A DNA stretch of 64,000 nucleotides from Actinernus sp. WN-2022 (Eukaryota > Cnidaria > Anthozoa > Actiniaria > Actinernidae): assembly GCA_030867875.1 (NCBI GenBank), contig JAOWCC010000655.1, positions 8,144,269-8,208,268 on the forward strand, given 5' to 3'. Below are positions 1-10,575 of the stretch, one piece after another (positions within the stretch are counted from its first letter, which is position 1; the number at the start of each line of letters is the position of its first letter). The position numbers and the translations under genes are program-made. The notes under the pieces are model-generated. The model saw nothing but the letters and a program-made list of their open reading frames with translations. It had not been told where the DNA came from and ran no database searches.

Positions 1-402
1 AGGAGCACAATCCGCTCAGGCCTACATTGAATACCCTTTTAATATTTAACAAATATCTAACCCTCCCTACGCCCTTAAAGTTGTACCTCAAGTTGTACCT
101 CGTTTGCTTCATCTGCCGCCATGTTTGTGAACACGAGGATCGCGAAAATGACGTAACCTCGTTTCCAGGCTGCTCACGGATATTGTATTTATAGGAATGG
201 AGTGGAAGGAAAAATAGATTATTGGAAAATACAAAAATCGTTAAGTGACCTGGACCTGTGACCTGTGACCTGTGATCTGTGATCTGTGATCTGTTACCTG
301 GACCTGTGACCTGTGACCTGCGTTTTGTACCAGCCGCTAACCAATAGGTTCTGTGCAGAGTTAATCCAGGATTAACACTAATCGGGCTTTGAACAACCCA
401 GC
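1..402. other. Non-coding flank before the segmental duplication
   Basis: I see no coding sequence here. The block lies outside the region shared with 31.46 kb onward. It contains the 7-bp microsatellite listed separately. Confidence 0.5.
246..320. repeat. 7-bp tandem repeat (CTGTGAC)n, imperfect
   Basis: About ten 7-bp units of the type CCTGTGA follow each other, with variants CTGTGAT and CTGTTAC and one TGGACC interruption. It is an ordinary short tandem repeat, and the motif is not telomeric. Confidence 0.85.
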
Positions 403-994
403 CCTGGTTGTGAAGTCACAAGCTACCACAAAGCACAGTTGAGAGGAAAATTAACCGGGCTTCATGTGCTGAGAAAAACCTTCGAAAATACACCCTAAAA
501 CATTTTTTTGGAGCAAAACAGTCATTAATATGATTTAAGGGCCATGTCCCCTGATGTTGTAAAATTTTGAAGAAAAAGTCAAAAATCGTGTCACTAGTAC
601 TGGTAAATATTTATATGAAGGTTTCATCCCGTATTTCAGAAAAATCACTGATAAATTAAGGCCCAAAGTTAGCAAAAAGTACACGGATCATAAAGTACCT
701 ACATTATCAATACCATGGTGTCTTCTCTTCTTATCGTTATGCCTTCTCTGTGTGCTTTCTTCAGTTGTCTGGTTTACCACGCCATTGAGGATAGACGGTC
801 GCATCTCGGCAATCAAAGCTCGGCGTAATGTAGTTAACCTAAAATATGAATGAGAATGACATTATAAGTACGGTTCAATAAAGAAAGTAATATGGAAGAC
901 TGGAATAATACAGTAATAATATTATTGTAATAGTAGACAAAAACGTTTATTCGTCTTTCCTTCGCTCATCTTTTCTCTGCAGATCAACAAGTGA

Positions 995-1190
995 CGCTAA
1001 ATGCCACAAATAATGTCGTTGGATACTGCGCTCCCCTTCAGTTTTACAAACCTCTTGCATAAATTTAGTCAACCAAAAGATCTGCTGTCATGTTCACGAT
1101 ATTTGTGTCGAGACTCTGAATCTTCCCAAGGTCGACCTGTAATGCAATATTCTCCAAGGAGGAATCCTTGCAGTTTGCCATTCTGAGAAT
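995..1190. other. Conserved block of unknown role (matches 32030-32245)
   Basis: The block begins just after a pyrimidine-rich, AG-ending stretch and is shared with copy 2. No frame stays open in both copies. Joining it to the phase-1 signal-peptide exon in copy 2 gives a stop after a few codons, so I do not include it in the gene model. On the minus strand a coding-like run (DLGKIQSLDTNIVNM near 1130-1080) stays recognisable in both copies, so it may be a relic of another gene. Confidence 0.2.
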
Positions 1191-1479
1191 ATCTTCAAGT
1201 ATACCATTTTGTGGCATACCGTGTTAACCTGGGTTTGCATTATTTCAGAAACTGTTTCTCCTCGGATTCACTTTTCGGTTTTCGAAAAATTCTGTTTGGA
1301 GGCGCATTTCGAGTGAACGGCTAATGAAAGGCATAATCTCGCCACTACGTGCAATTTTATCTCTCACTGAATGACTTGAATTAACTGAATTTAAAATTCT
1401 AATTTAGAGGAGGGGGACATTCTTTTCCCTTTTGTAGTCCTTGTTAAAGTTACTTAGCCCACTCTTCAATCGTTTGCAG

Positions 1480-1605
1480 GTATCAGATTCCACAAAATCA
1501 ACCGTGGCTCTGTGTGTTTCAGTGCAGCTGGAAATCGCCCGGGGATTTTCTACTACAGAGGCCGAACAAGAGTTGTGAATGGGATATTGCTCGTCCACAG
1601 ACGTG
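1480..1605 (+). CDS. Paralogue 1, exon 2
   Basis: The acceptor is TTTGCAG at 1473-1479 and the donor is GTACGG at 1606. The exon is 126 nt, phase 1 at both ends. The frame reads ...RFHKINRGSVCFSAAG...GIFYYRG...VNGILLVHRRG. Compared with the paralogous exon at 32510, most changes in this frame are conservative (R/K, V/I) or silent. The stronger-looking donor at 1611 would break the frame into exon 3, so I prefer 1606. Confidence 0.7.
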
Positions 1606-4600
1606 GTACGGTAATGTTAGCGCTCTTGGTAATGTTAGTTAGATCACATATTTTGACATCACACATATATTGACTTTGCATTTTAACACTGATGTAATAT
1701 ATATTCCCTTGCATTCAGGTTGCATTTTAATATATATATATATATATTCCCCTAGACTTATTCACTCACGCTTTTCCTACGGAGAAGCAATTTGAAAGGA
1801 AAGGATCGAATAAAACGGCACGTGTTACGAGTTCGAACTTGAACCTTCACTCTCTTTGGTTTCTAGTCATCTGTTCTATCCGCTATACTACAAGCTACGT
1901 TGGTTAAAAGGACCGAGATAAAAAAAACAATTGGAATATAGTCACACCCACTCAGCTAATCACCGCCCAGCATTTTACAGCACTATATTCCATAAAGTGT
2001 CTTAATGAGGCAAGTGGCGTGAGCCTTGAAGCACAGGGAAATTGCGGAGTAAAGAAATTAGTATTCATAGTGTAATATATGTCAATCATCAGTGTTGTGT
2101 AATCATGTTCTATAATTAGCATACGCTTGTGGGACGAGACAGCAGAGAGACGTGTAACAACCAGAGAACACGAACAGCACGGACGGCCGTAATAAAAGCT
2201 GCTAGTGTCCTTTCAGGACATGATATAGTGTCAGAAATGCTGAATACGAATCCAGCATTTTCAAGATTCGAGGAGCATTGGATCCTCTTTGAAAAAAACC
2301 GAGTTGAAAGGCAACTGACACAAGAGGAAAAATGCTCCTGTTTCCTTCTCTGTATCGGCTAGTCTAACGCTTGTTACTCTAAATTTCATAAAGCACTCGC
2401 GTTCATTGTCTAACCCTTACTAAGAAGTCTTTTGAACAGTGGTTTTATACTATTACGTACCAGGCAAACAATGATTCCTAACGATTGATGAAAAGAGATA
2501 TGGATACTGCGTACAACGGGAAACCTCGACATTGTGAAAAATAAACATTCATTATTGGCCTTCTGCTCGGGAGTGTGGGATTTAGTCACCGGTCTCAAAC
2601 CCTCGGAAAATAAACTCCAAACCCCCTCGCTCTAGGCCGACAACACGTATTTAGTTGCTTTTGTTCTTGTTGTATTTGATCATGAAAATTATTACAGTGT
2701 GACTTCTGGAACCAGGACCAATTTGACAACGAGAACTAAATTCACATTGTAAAACGAAAATAAAGCATTCCAAAGCATAAATCCTATAAATAATATATTT
2801 CAGCCAATCAGTAGGCATTTATAGATTGTGCTCAAAAATTTCGAAAAAGTTGCTAAAAAAAGGTTAAAAGTTGCTCAAAAAGTTGCCCCAAAAGGAGAAA
2901 AGTTGCTTCAATAATTCAAGAAGTTGCTGAGTTTACAATATAAACCGCTTTATTGAAGTTAAAGCTTTAAACAACACTTTGTAAAGTTTTTTTACACTAT
3001 GTACAACGTTTAACTTGCCAATGAGTACATTTAACCGAGATGCTTGTGTATTGTTCAGTTATTACTGCCTTTTGGCATTATTGTACCTCAAAATTTCGAA
3101 CCGCTGACCATAAAGAGCGTGTACAGTTTGCGAACAGCCGCTGACCACATGGAGGTAATCGAGGGCACATAATAAACTGCTTTCTTTTTGTAAGGATCGA
3201 TCAGGGTGTTTTCTGCCGTATTTACACAGATCTTGTATTTTAAAACTCTAAAATTTTATTTGTGGCTCAATTTTTTTAACAAATTGCTCAAAAGTTGCTC
3301 AAAACTCCAAAAAATGCTTACAGTTGCGTAAACTTCAAAAGTTGCTCGAGACTCCAAAAGTTGCCCAAAAGTTGCCGAGCACAATCTATAAATGCCTACC
3401 AATCAGAGCTCAGCTTTACTATGCAATACAGGGCGGTATTTCGTGGTTTTTCTATGAAATACAGAGCGTACATGGCTAGATCAGGCCAATTAAAATGCAC
3501 GAAATTTCGCGCCCTTTCTTTATCAGCCAATAAGAATTCAAGATTTTGAATACATAATTAGTCTGCAGACGCGTTCCGCCACTTGGAACTTTTGTTTTCC
3601 GGCGAGAAAGTTCGCAGTCAATCGTCCGGTAAGTTTCTTTGTTTTTGTGATAAATCTTACGATAAATTTGTTTTTGTAGGATAATGGTTATTTCATATGG
3701 TTTTCTTTGGAATACTGGCGAAAATTTCACTCGAAATTCATATTATTTTGGTATACCAAATAATACAAATTTCTACTGAAATATTCGCCGGTATTCCAAA
3801 GGAAACCATGAAATAACCAGTAAGTATATATCCATGCGATTTTCTTCATTCGAAAGACTTTGATTTCAGAACTGGTACATGGGCGTCCAAATTCGCCTTT
3901 TGCCGGATCGAAGCTCGAGCAAGTCGAAATGCTATTGTCTTGTAATCAATACTGATTGGCTCAAGTAACCGTAAATTGGAATGCTTTGTTTCATTCTTCA
4001 ATGTGATTGGTTCTCGTTGTCTAAGTCGCCCCGGTTTTAGTAGTCGCTCTGTAAGATTATTTGGTAGTATGTCAGTACTGTAAATGCGAAATGGCCAGAG
4101 GTTATACATAAACCTGACACGAGATGCACTCAAAACTAGAATGCAGCTGTGAAAGAGTTTGCTCGGCTTTTATAGGGCTTTCGTAGCTCTGGCCATTTAG
4201 TATGTACTGGAAATATGTTTTTGTGACTTTATAGGCCGTGTAACTACAAACGCTATAGATGGTACATCATCATTTTAAAAGTGAACATGCAAAGCATTTG
4301 GTTCTTCGTTTCTTGGCAGAATTTATTTAATAAACAACTTCTTAGTCGGCTAAACTCCAATACGGCTGTGGATTTTTACTAGTCATTCATATTTTCGTTC
4401 ACCTATTAGATACTTAGCCAACTAACTGACCTCTGTGCAATGTTAGTTAGTTGCTGTCTTTGTTAATTGTTGTTGTTGAGTCTTAGATATTTTTGCTACT
4501 ATAGCCTCATTGTGAAAACAAGTAAGATTTTAAACTTGAAATTAGTAGTGGAGTTTATATTTTCTTTTTGACTTTAGGTCATGTGACATGTCACTACAGA

Positions 4601-6490
4601 CATTTCAGCCGATGGGGATGTGGAGGCGTTCAGTTGAACGTTGTGATTACTGACCAATACAACTACCTCATCTACCCCGACAGGAAATACATCTACCACA
4701 ATGCGGGTTAGTTACTAAATACCAAATACAAAACAGAATAAGTAAACTAAACAAACAACTTACCGAGAAAAAGAAATAATAGAAACAAAGCGGGTTAGTT
4801 ACTATAATACCAAATACAAAACAGCTAGCAGAATAAGTAAACTAAACAAACAACTTACCGAGAAAAATAAATAATAGAAACAAAGCGGGTTAGTTACTAT
4901 ACTGACCAAATACAAAACAGCTAGCAGAATAAGTGAACTAAATAAACAACTTACAGAGAAAAATAAATAATAGAAACAAAGCGGGTTAGTTACTATAATA
5001 CCAAATACAAAACAGCTAGCAGAATAAGTAAACTAAACAAACAACTTACCGAGAAAAAAAGATAATAGAAACAAAGCGGGTTAGTTACTATTATACCAAA
5101 TACAAAACAGCTAGCAGAATAAGTAAACTAAACAAACAACTTACCGAGAAAAAGAAATAATAGAAACAAAGCGGGTTAGTTACTATAATACCAAATACAA
5201 AACAGCTAGCAGAATAAGTAAACTAAACAAACAACTTACCGAGAAAAAGAAATAATGGAAACAAAGCGGGTTAGTTATTATAATACCAAATACAAAACAG
5301 CTAGCAGAATAAGTAAACTAAACAAACAACTTACCGAGAAAAAGAAATAATAGAAACAAAGCGGGTTAGTTACTATAATACCAAATACAAAACTGCTAGC
5401 AGAATAAGTAAACTAAACAAACAACTTACCGAGAAAAATAAATAATAGAAACAAAGCGGGTTAGATACTATAATACCAAATACAAAACAGCTAGCAGAAT
5501 AAGTAAACTAAACAAACAACTTACCGAGAAAAAGAAATAATAGAAACAAAGCGGGTTAGTTACTATAATACCAAATACAAAACAGCTAGCAGAATAAGTA
5601 AACTAAACAAACAACTTACCGAGAAAAAAAGATAATAGAAACAAAGCGGGTTAGTTACTATTATACCAAATACAAAACAGAACAAGTAAACTAAACAAAC
5701 AATTTATGGTAAGTCAACCTATACCCGACGTAACTAATCCATAAATCGATTACTCGATAAAATCGATAAAAGTCGATAATTATCGATAGTAATTAATCGA
5801 TTTTATCGGAAATCGATAAAAATCGCTTTAAATATAGCTTGGTCATGTTCTTATTCAAGACAGGTGCCGTAGTGCATTTCATTTACTATTGGTACTATCT
5901 ACTCGGTTTTGACCGTGAGAGATACTGAATGAGGCATCAACTGCGTAAACTGTACTTAGAGATCTAGTTTGCGATCACAAACACACAACAAGCAGCTTGT
6001 AAACAATTTGATTTAATACTGTTGAAAACTCAAAACACGTCCAGCGTACTATTGTCAGTCGACGACAAGCAAGTCACGGCTGTTTCCAGAGGTCTTGATC
6101 GGTCAACTGACTTAAACAGCGTTGAAAAATTGGAACTATAATTAAACATACAACCTAACTAGCTATTATATTACAAAGCGGTGATAAGTGGAGGAAATTG
6201 TAAGGGATAATAATTCCTAAAGGGTTAACACAGGTCACTTACACCCTTAGCTTGTTCTGTTATAAATACATAACATATTATTCTGTTGTTCTATTATAGG
6301 TTTGTGGTACAGGCTCCCTGGAAGCCACTCAGTCCATTCCAAAAGACTCTTGTTTACAAATGTGGCAACCCCATTCCTCCTCAGCCGCCGCCAGCAGCTG
6401 AGGGTCTGGTATGGGGAGGATCTGAAGGGTTGGACCGAGCGAGATAACAGAGGTCGCGCATGTGTAGATGTGTATGCCTGGTATGCTTGA
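1480..6490 (+). CDS. Secreted-protein gene, paralogue 1 (exons 2-4; first exon outside window)
   Basis: Three exons, 1480-1605, 4578-4706 and 6300-6490, join in one open frame with phase-1 GT-AG junctions and end at TGA 6488-6490. The joined product (148 residues visible) contains the segments VITDQYNYLIYPDRKYIY (exon 3) and LRVWYGEDL...DNRGRACVDVYAWYA (exon 4). It has four cysteines: one in exon 2, two in exon 3 (TCHYRHFSRWGCGG) and one near the C terminus. By analogy with paralogue 2, a signal-peptide exon is missing and must lie upstream of the window. The junction codons (GGT at exon 2/3, GGT at exon 3/4) support the splice sites. I cannot name the family; the C-terminal signature looks like a cnidarian extracellular protein, which is inference. 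No broken codon is visible, so this paralogue may be functional. Confidence 0.72.
1727..1905 (-). mobile_element. tRNA-derived SINE (minus strand)
   Basis: Read on the minus strand, a tRNA-like head has a good box A (TAGTATAGCGG, near 1890) and a box B (GTTCGAACTC, near 1830) about 45 nt later. A short non-tRNA body follows, ending in an (AT)n tail at 1727-1746. Head, body and simple-repeat tail are the layout of a tRNA-derived SINE. The same element sits at about 32779-32955 in copy 2, so it was present before the duplication. I could not fold a convincing anticodon arm, so a functional tRNA is unlikely. Confidence 0.5.
1906..3685. other. Intron 2 of paralogue 1, with a possible coding relic
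   Basis: Intronic sequence shared with 33250-34490. A plus-strand open stretch at about 2147-2330 reads ...AVIKAASVLSGHD.VSE.LN... and keeps mostly conservative differences in copy 2 (33465-33620), where a 2-bp deletion breaks it. It may be a remnant of a retroelement or host exon; I do not recognise it. From 2830 to 3390 the sequence is rich in short repeats of AAAGTTGCTC type. Confidence 0.35.
3686..3818. mobile_element. Near-palindromic foldback MITE, 133 bp
   Basis: The sequence runs from GGTTATTTCATATGG to CCATGAAATAACC and is almost self-complementary along its whole length, centred on TTTGGTATACCAAA near 3752. Related hairpins lie at 34092-34140 and 34494-34613 in copy 2. No coding capacity. 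The family is not identified. Confidence 0.65.
4578..4706 (+). CDS. Paralogue 1, exon 3
   Basis: 129 nt, phase 1 to phase 1. The acceptor is ACTTTAG at 4571-4577 and the donor is GTTAGT at 4707. It encodes HVTCHYRHFSRWGCGG, then VQLNVVITDQYNYLIYPD and RKYIYHNA, with two cysteines. It is nearly identical to 35409-35537. The downstream minisatellite begins at the last codons of this exon. Confidence 0.75.
4703..5707. repeat. 95-bp minisatellite starting at a splice donor, 11 copies
   Basis: GCGGGTTAG occurs at 4703, 4790, 4885, 4981, 5076, 5171, 5266, 5361, 5456, 5551 and 5646, a period of 95 bp (first unit 87, one 96). The first copy is the exon 3 end plus donor (GCGG|GTTAGT); every later unit repeats that junction. 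Each unit also contains AACTTACCGAG, which is a good donor (CGGTAAGTT) on the opposite strand. The last unit is partial. Copy 2 has about four units at 35534, then resumes at 39030. Confidence 0.95.
5735..5826. other. ATCGAT-rich hairpin cluster in intron 3
   Basis: Repeated ATCGAT/CGATAA motifs form overlapping self-complementary stretches (CGATAAAATCGATAAAAG, then TTATCGATAGTAATTAATCG). The paralogous stretch at about 39118-39188 has lost part of it. I cannot assign a function. Confidence 0.4.
6300..6490 (+). CDS. Paralogue 1, exon 4 (last)
   Basis: The acceptor is CTATTATAG ending at 6299. The first two bases complete the GGT glycine codon, then LWYRLPGSHSVHSKRLLF and so on to LRVWYGEDLKGWTERDNR, ending CVDVYAWYA and TGA. 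The frame is uninterrupted. The AATAAA found after the second terminal exon (7753) is replaced here by an A-run near 6593, so polyadenylation may use another signal. Confidence 0.75.
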
Positions 6491-6661
6491 ATGCGGGCTC
6501 AATTGACAAACTGATTAAACCCTCCACATGTACGCTAAATTTCTAACCTGAGTAATCCCACATTGTGCTGTTAAGTAAAATTGATTTGTAAGACAAAAAA
6601 AATGTTGTAAACACACATACAAGCATCGGTTTACTTCACGAGAGTGATGCTCGTATATTAA

Positions 6662-7186
6662 AGTGCTTCTAACCCTTCTAGAAATTTTTCTACCTATGAA
6701 CCTTTGAAAGGTTTTGAGTACTTCTGCGAAGAAATTTTTGGTTTACAAAGAATACTCTATGTTCTACGCTTGTTTGAAATGGTGAAAATTTTACCTTTCC
6801 TGACCCATGACCGCATTAGAAAAAGCCTGAGTCGATTCCCGGGTCGACGTCATCTCATTAATGCATTATCCTCCATGGCGCCTTTCTATCACAACAACAT
6901 CGATTTATAGAGAATATACACAGTTTGTGAGTTGTTAGTAATGAAAAAAGTCATTTTAGACAAAATGCTAAGTTTTTATTCAAATTATTGCAAAGTCGAA
7001 TTAATGAGGTAATCGACCCAAGCTTTTTCTAACGCGGTCATGGGTCAGGAAAGGTCAATTTTTCACCATTTCAAACAAGCCTAGAACATAGAGTATTCTT
7101 TGTAAACCAAAAATTTCTTCGCGAAAGTACTAAAAACCTTTCAGAGGTTCATAGATAGAAAAATGTCAAGAAGGGTTAGAAACACT
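6662..7186. mobile_element. TTAA-flanked foldback MITE, 525 bp (copy 1)
   Basis: The ends are AGTGCTTCTAACCC and GGGTTAGAAACACT, flanked by TTAA at 6658-6661 and 7187-7190. The inverted arms extend about 190 bp on each side. TTAA duplication is typical of piggyBac and Kolobok superfamilies; I cannot choose between them. The same insertion is at 43717-44249, so it predates the segmental duplication. The small ORF across its left arm is not a gene. Confidence 0.8.
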
Positions 7187-7488
7187 TTAAGGCTTGGTTG
7201 AACATGAAAACGAGGCAAAAATCCTATCTTCGTGTTTTCTTGACCACCTTTCAAGTAAAAATCATACATCTTTACAAAATTGTAGAAACTGGTTGCTTAA
7301 ACACACGAGTGATACCGTTGCCATAGAAACCTGTCGTCACTACTACACTAAGCCGGTCTACCGCCGTTCGGAATGTAACAAATGTTTATCTTTATCCTTG
7401 ACTGGTTTTAAGAATGTCATTAGAATTAATGATTATCATTATTTCAAGCGTGTTTTCCATTTAAGGATAGTTGTTAATTCAACGGGGA
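7187..7488. other. Arm of another foldback repeat, truncated in copy 1
   Basis: 7191-7330 matches the left arm of the inverted repeat at 44261-44895 (GAACATGAAAACGAGGC...). The right arm is missing here. 7335-7470 is a non-coding stretch also found at 45243-45370. Confidence 0.45.
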
Positions 7489-7758
7489 GGATGTGTTGGC
7501 CAAATGGTGTTTGTGGCCAACCCATTCCTCCTCAACAACTACCAGCAGCTGAGGGTCTGGTACGAAGAGGATCTGAAGGGTTGGACCGACTCAGATTAGA
7601 GGCTGCGCATGCGTAGATGTGTATGCCTGGTACGCCTGAATGCGGGCTCAACTGACCTTGGATTAAACCAGTGCTAAGACACCAAATGTACACTAAATTT
7701 CTAAACTAAGGAATCCCATGTGATGCTGTTAAGTACAATTGATTTGTAAGACAATAAA
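7489..7758 (+). pseudogene. Second terminal exon of paralogue 1, broken
   Basis: The frame from 7489 reads G-C-V-G-Q-M-V-F-V-A-N-P-F then QQLRVWYEEDLKGWTDSD and meets TAG at 7597-7599, where the copy at 45381 has TAC. A 2-bp loss follows, so the CVDVYAWYA ending is out of frame. A GATAG insertion-like stretch just upstream also blocks the acceptor used by copy 2. A polyadenylation signal AATAAA remains at 7753-7758. This looks like a decayed duplicate of exon 4. Confidence 0.6.
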
Positions 7759-8880
7759 AATGTTGTGGACCCACAAACAAGCATCTGTTTTCCTTGACTG
7801 CTGCTAAATGTTTTCAAAGGTACGGTTTGAACTATTTAGAGGAATTTAAAATGCGTTCAGGATGAACATCAAACCATAATCAAGTGTAGAGATATTGGTA
7901 AAACAAAGGCCAAACGGTGTTCCTTTGCCTCGATCTCTCCTTCAATTCCTCATCTCCCACACCCCCTCGACTTCCCCATCCTTCCAACCCCTCTGCCCGT
8001 ACTCCTAAAAAGTGCTCACGGTGTCCAATATCTGCTAAGAATATAAACCAAACTCGTTGCATGGCACTACCCAACACACGCTATGACGTAGCTAGCATCT
8101 AATACGCATGCTCACATCTTATTACCGGTAGAGTGGCAACCATGTACAGCTGTTTCGTCCTTGTTAGGACTCATCAGCATGGCATAGCCCCCAAGACCGT
8201 CAGCCTCACTTTAGTTCATAGGCCTCAGAATCTGGTTACTCTAACGGCGAGCTCGAAAGCATTCCTTGATGAGATTGAATTTGGCACTAGAAAGAGTGAG
8301 CCGGCTTGCGGTTGTGTGGTAGACAAATAAAGCCTCATTTATTTCAACCTACAATACAATGCAATCTTTACTGATCGCACTGGATGTTTAAGCAGCCAAA
8401 ATTCTATTTCTCGGCACTAATACCAGTCCTTTCTCGTGTGTTCAACCATGCGCGGATAATATTCGCACTGGTTATGGACAAAATTAATGAAACCATAAAT
8501 TAAAACAGGGACATTGCAAATGTCTTGACTATTGCAGACTTTCACATGAAACGAAAACAGGTCATCTTCGAACTCAATATGACAATTTTGAAGAGCTCCA
8601 ATTTGACTTTATATTATTTCATCAACAAAGGGGGGCAGACATATACACGGGAGAGTGACAATAAGACTCGCATCAACTGAACATGACACAGACTTGTTTC
8701 ATCCGATTGAATTTTTGCTACTTTAGTATATCCTGCCTCGTAAAACGGTAAACAAGTGTTTATCTATCATTGGGTTTTCTCTTTGGAAGAGTTTGGAGCT
8801 CTTTAATTTGGTATTCGAAAATCTATTTTCGGCCGCGTCTCGTTTTCAAGTGTTTCGTTTGAGTTTTAGCATTTACTTAT
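7759..8880. other. Non-coding stretch of duplication copy 1
   Basis: Shared with about 45652-46626. No frame stays open in both copies. A pyrimidine-rich tract lies at 7918-7990. I see no gene in it. Confidence 0.5.
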
Positions 8881-8949
8881 CAGAAGACGGACGAACGAAG
8901 AGGGCGTAATTTTTAACCACATTTCCTTCTTCCAAAACAAGTCAGTGTT

Positions 8950-9310
8950 GCCAAAAACAATTGCAAAAAAGGGGCTAACAGAGGAGGCTCGCGGCTCGCG
9001 AAAAATGGCTCGCGAGACTCGCACTTGAGCCGTCAACCTCAACATACTGGCCGTGGGAAACCATTCGAGCATCCAAGGATTATCAATTGTACAAATGAAT
9101 TATTTTTTGAAGAGAACTCCAGTAAAATCTGGAACCGGCCTGATCCCAAACCAAGCTTGCAGAATTTGCAGATATAGTTTCGCAAGAGTTCAACATATTA
9201 CCACGGGGAAAAGTCAAGCGTAGGGAAAATTTAGCTGATCGATTGTTGTGAAAAAGTTGTACGAGAAATCGACTCACAAAACCATTTATTATCTACCAGT
9301 CTCGGCCGGA
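8950..9310 (+). pseudogene. Decayed copy of the 50742-51059 reading frame
   Basis: The plus strand carries the same protein-like text as 50742-51059 (EFADIVSQEFNILPRGKVK near 9165-9220) but with a 23-bp insertion near 9130, a deletion near 9078 and an in-frame TGA where copy 2 has AGA. Silent differences (GAT/GAC, CGT/CGG) suggest past coding constraint. Confidence 0.4.
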
Positions 9311-9651
9311 TAGAAACGTTGCTGTAATCTCATCGTGCGGTTGGCGCTTGGTGCCCAGATTTGTTAGTATGGAGCCTTGAAGTTGGTCATATTTTCACAA
9401 ACCCATAGATTGGGCAATAGCTGACGAGAGGTTCAAGCTAGTCTAGTGATTTGGCTGAGGGACGACAAAACGGATCTCAAAAATAGATTTTCTTTCATAG
9501 TCTGGTACTATAATGGTTAGTGAAAAAAATAATTTCCTGTGTCACAGAAAGTCATATTTCTACATATATATCAATAATCTGCAACGGTTTCCCATCACGC
9601 AGATTTAGAATCTGTCGTACAAACGTGTTTCGCTTTTTTTCGGCATCGAAA

Positions 9652-9720
9652 ATGAATGAAAAGATTCGAAAATTATCTGATTTGACCGATGAAAACCTCA
9701 GATTGGTTGTTTCTATTTAT
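9652..9720 (+). pseudogene. Truncated copy of the small MNEK reading frame
   Basis: ATG at 9652 opens MNEKIRKLSDLTDENLRLV, matching 51397-51480. After this the sequence diverges (VDAIEAEQS is lost), just upstream of the MITE at 9758. Confidence 0.35.
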
Positions 9721-9757
9721 CCTTTAATTATTTACATCAAAATTCCAAGTCTTGTGT

Positions 9758-9934
9758 TAGCCTCCTCCGCAGGCAACTACCGTAAAATAGGATTCCTGTG
9801 CGGACCGGGATTCCTGTAGGATTCCACCCTCCCCCGAACCTTCCACAGGAAGCCCGCTCAGATGATTCTTCCACCACAGGAATCCCGGTGATTCAAATTT
9901 CTTATTGTTTAGGAGTTGCCTGCGGGGGAGGCTA
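9758..9934. mobile_element. Short TIR element, 177 bp
   Basis: The ends are TAGCCTCCTCCGCAGGCAAC and its near-exact reverse complement, GTTGCCTGCGGGGGAGGCTA. The interior repeats GGGATTCCTGT in both orientations. Copy 2 (about 51538) lacks it. Flanks CTTGTGTT and TTTGTGTT suggest a 7-8 bp target duplication, though the exact edge on the right is uncertain. Confidence 0.65.
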
Positions 9935-10136
9935 GTTTTGTGTTGCTATTTCTTCTCAAGTGCGGTTTCCCTTTCTTTCAAAAGTCCTGTCCATAAATGC
10001 CGATAAGGTTCTACAAATGCCAGGTTTTTGAAAGCAGTCTCGAAATGTTGAACTCTAACGTAAATATATGTGTACAGGTTTGTTTTTATTCTGGGTGCTT
10101 TTTTCCTCCAAAATCAAATTAGCCTCTCACATTAAT

Positions 10137-10575
10137 CAGATTCGGTTTTCTTTATTTTAAAAACACTATTTAAAGTATACACAGAAATTAAGTAAAGATT
10201 ACTATTATAAAATGACTAGTTTGATTATATAAGTTAATGTATAGAGGAAGAGTGTGCAGTGGTTAAAGGAGCTATATAAGCTTTCGAGTTAACCACTGCC
10301 ACGTAGGAAGTAAAGACTAAGTCCAAATTAAATTATATAATACAATATGTAAAAACTGTGTAAGTACAGGCTGGAATGATAATTAGATACTGTATGTCAT
10401 CTTTGGTTAAAGCTGAAATTTAAGAAGATGTTTCTTATAGTGTTTTTTAAACTGTGAATGTCTTACGTTTTTTATCTCAGTTGGAATAGTTTGCCAAATT
10501 TTTGATAAGGAGAAGTTGAAAGTACGTAAGCCATAGTTCGTTTTTGCAAGGGGTCGAAAAAAAATATAATTATAA
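10137..10575 (-). mobile_element. 5'-truncated LINE 3' end
   Basis: The minus strand encodes a reverse-transcriptase C-terminal tail (KTNYGLRTFNFSLSKIWQ, then IPTEIKN...FKKHYKKHLLKF) ending at a stop near 10407, followed by a 3' UTR. Copy 2 lacks it: ACATTAAT joins CCTCTAAATCC directly at 51780-51795. So it is a short 5'-truncated insertion made after, or lost after, the duplication. Confidence 0.65.

Noticed and set aside
246..320. Telomere-like repeat
   Set aside because: The 7-bp unit CTGTGAC is not a telomeric motif, and the array is short and imperfect.
1830..1905. Functional tRNA gene on the minus strand
   Set aside because: Box A and B are present, but I could not form a normal anticodon arm and acceptor stem. 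It is better explained as a SINE head.
3846..4133. 95-codon minus-strand ORF
   Set aside because: Lies in intron 2. The paralogous sequence at 34.6-34.9 kb has indels that break it.
4703..5707. Regular repeats that could suggest a CRISPR array
   Set aside because: The 95-bp units are contiguous, with no variable spacers, and lie in an intron of a eukaryotic gene.
6704..6910. 68-codon ORF
   Set aside because: It lies inside the left arm of a foldback MITE and is broken in the copy at 43717.
7194..7616. 140-codon plus-strand ORF
   Set aside because: It crosses a foldback arm and the broken terminal exon in the wrong frame. The exon frame is shifted relative to it.
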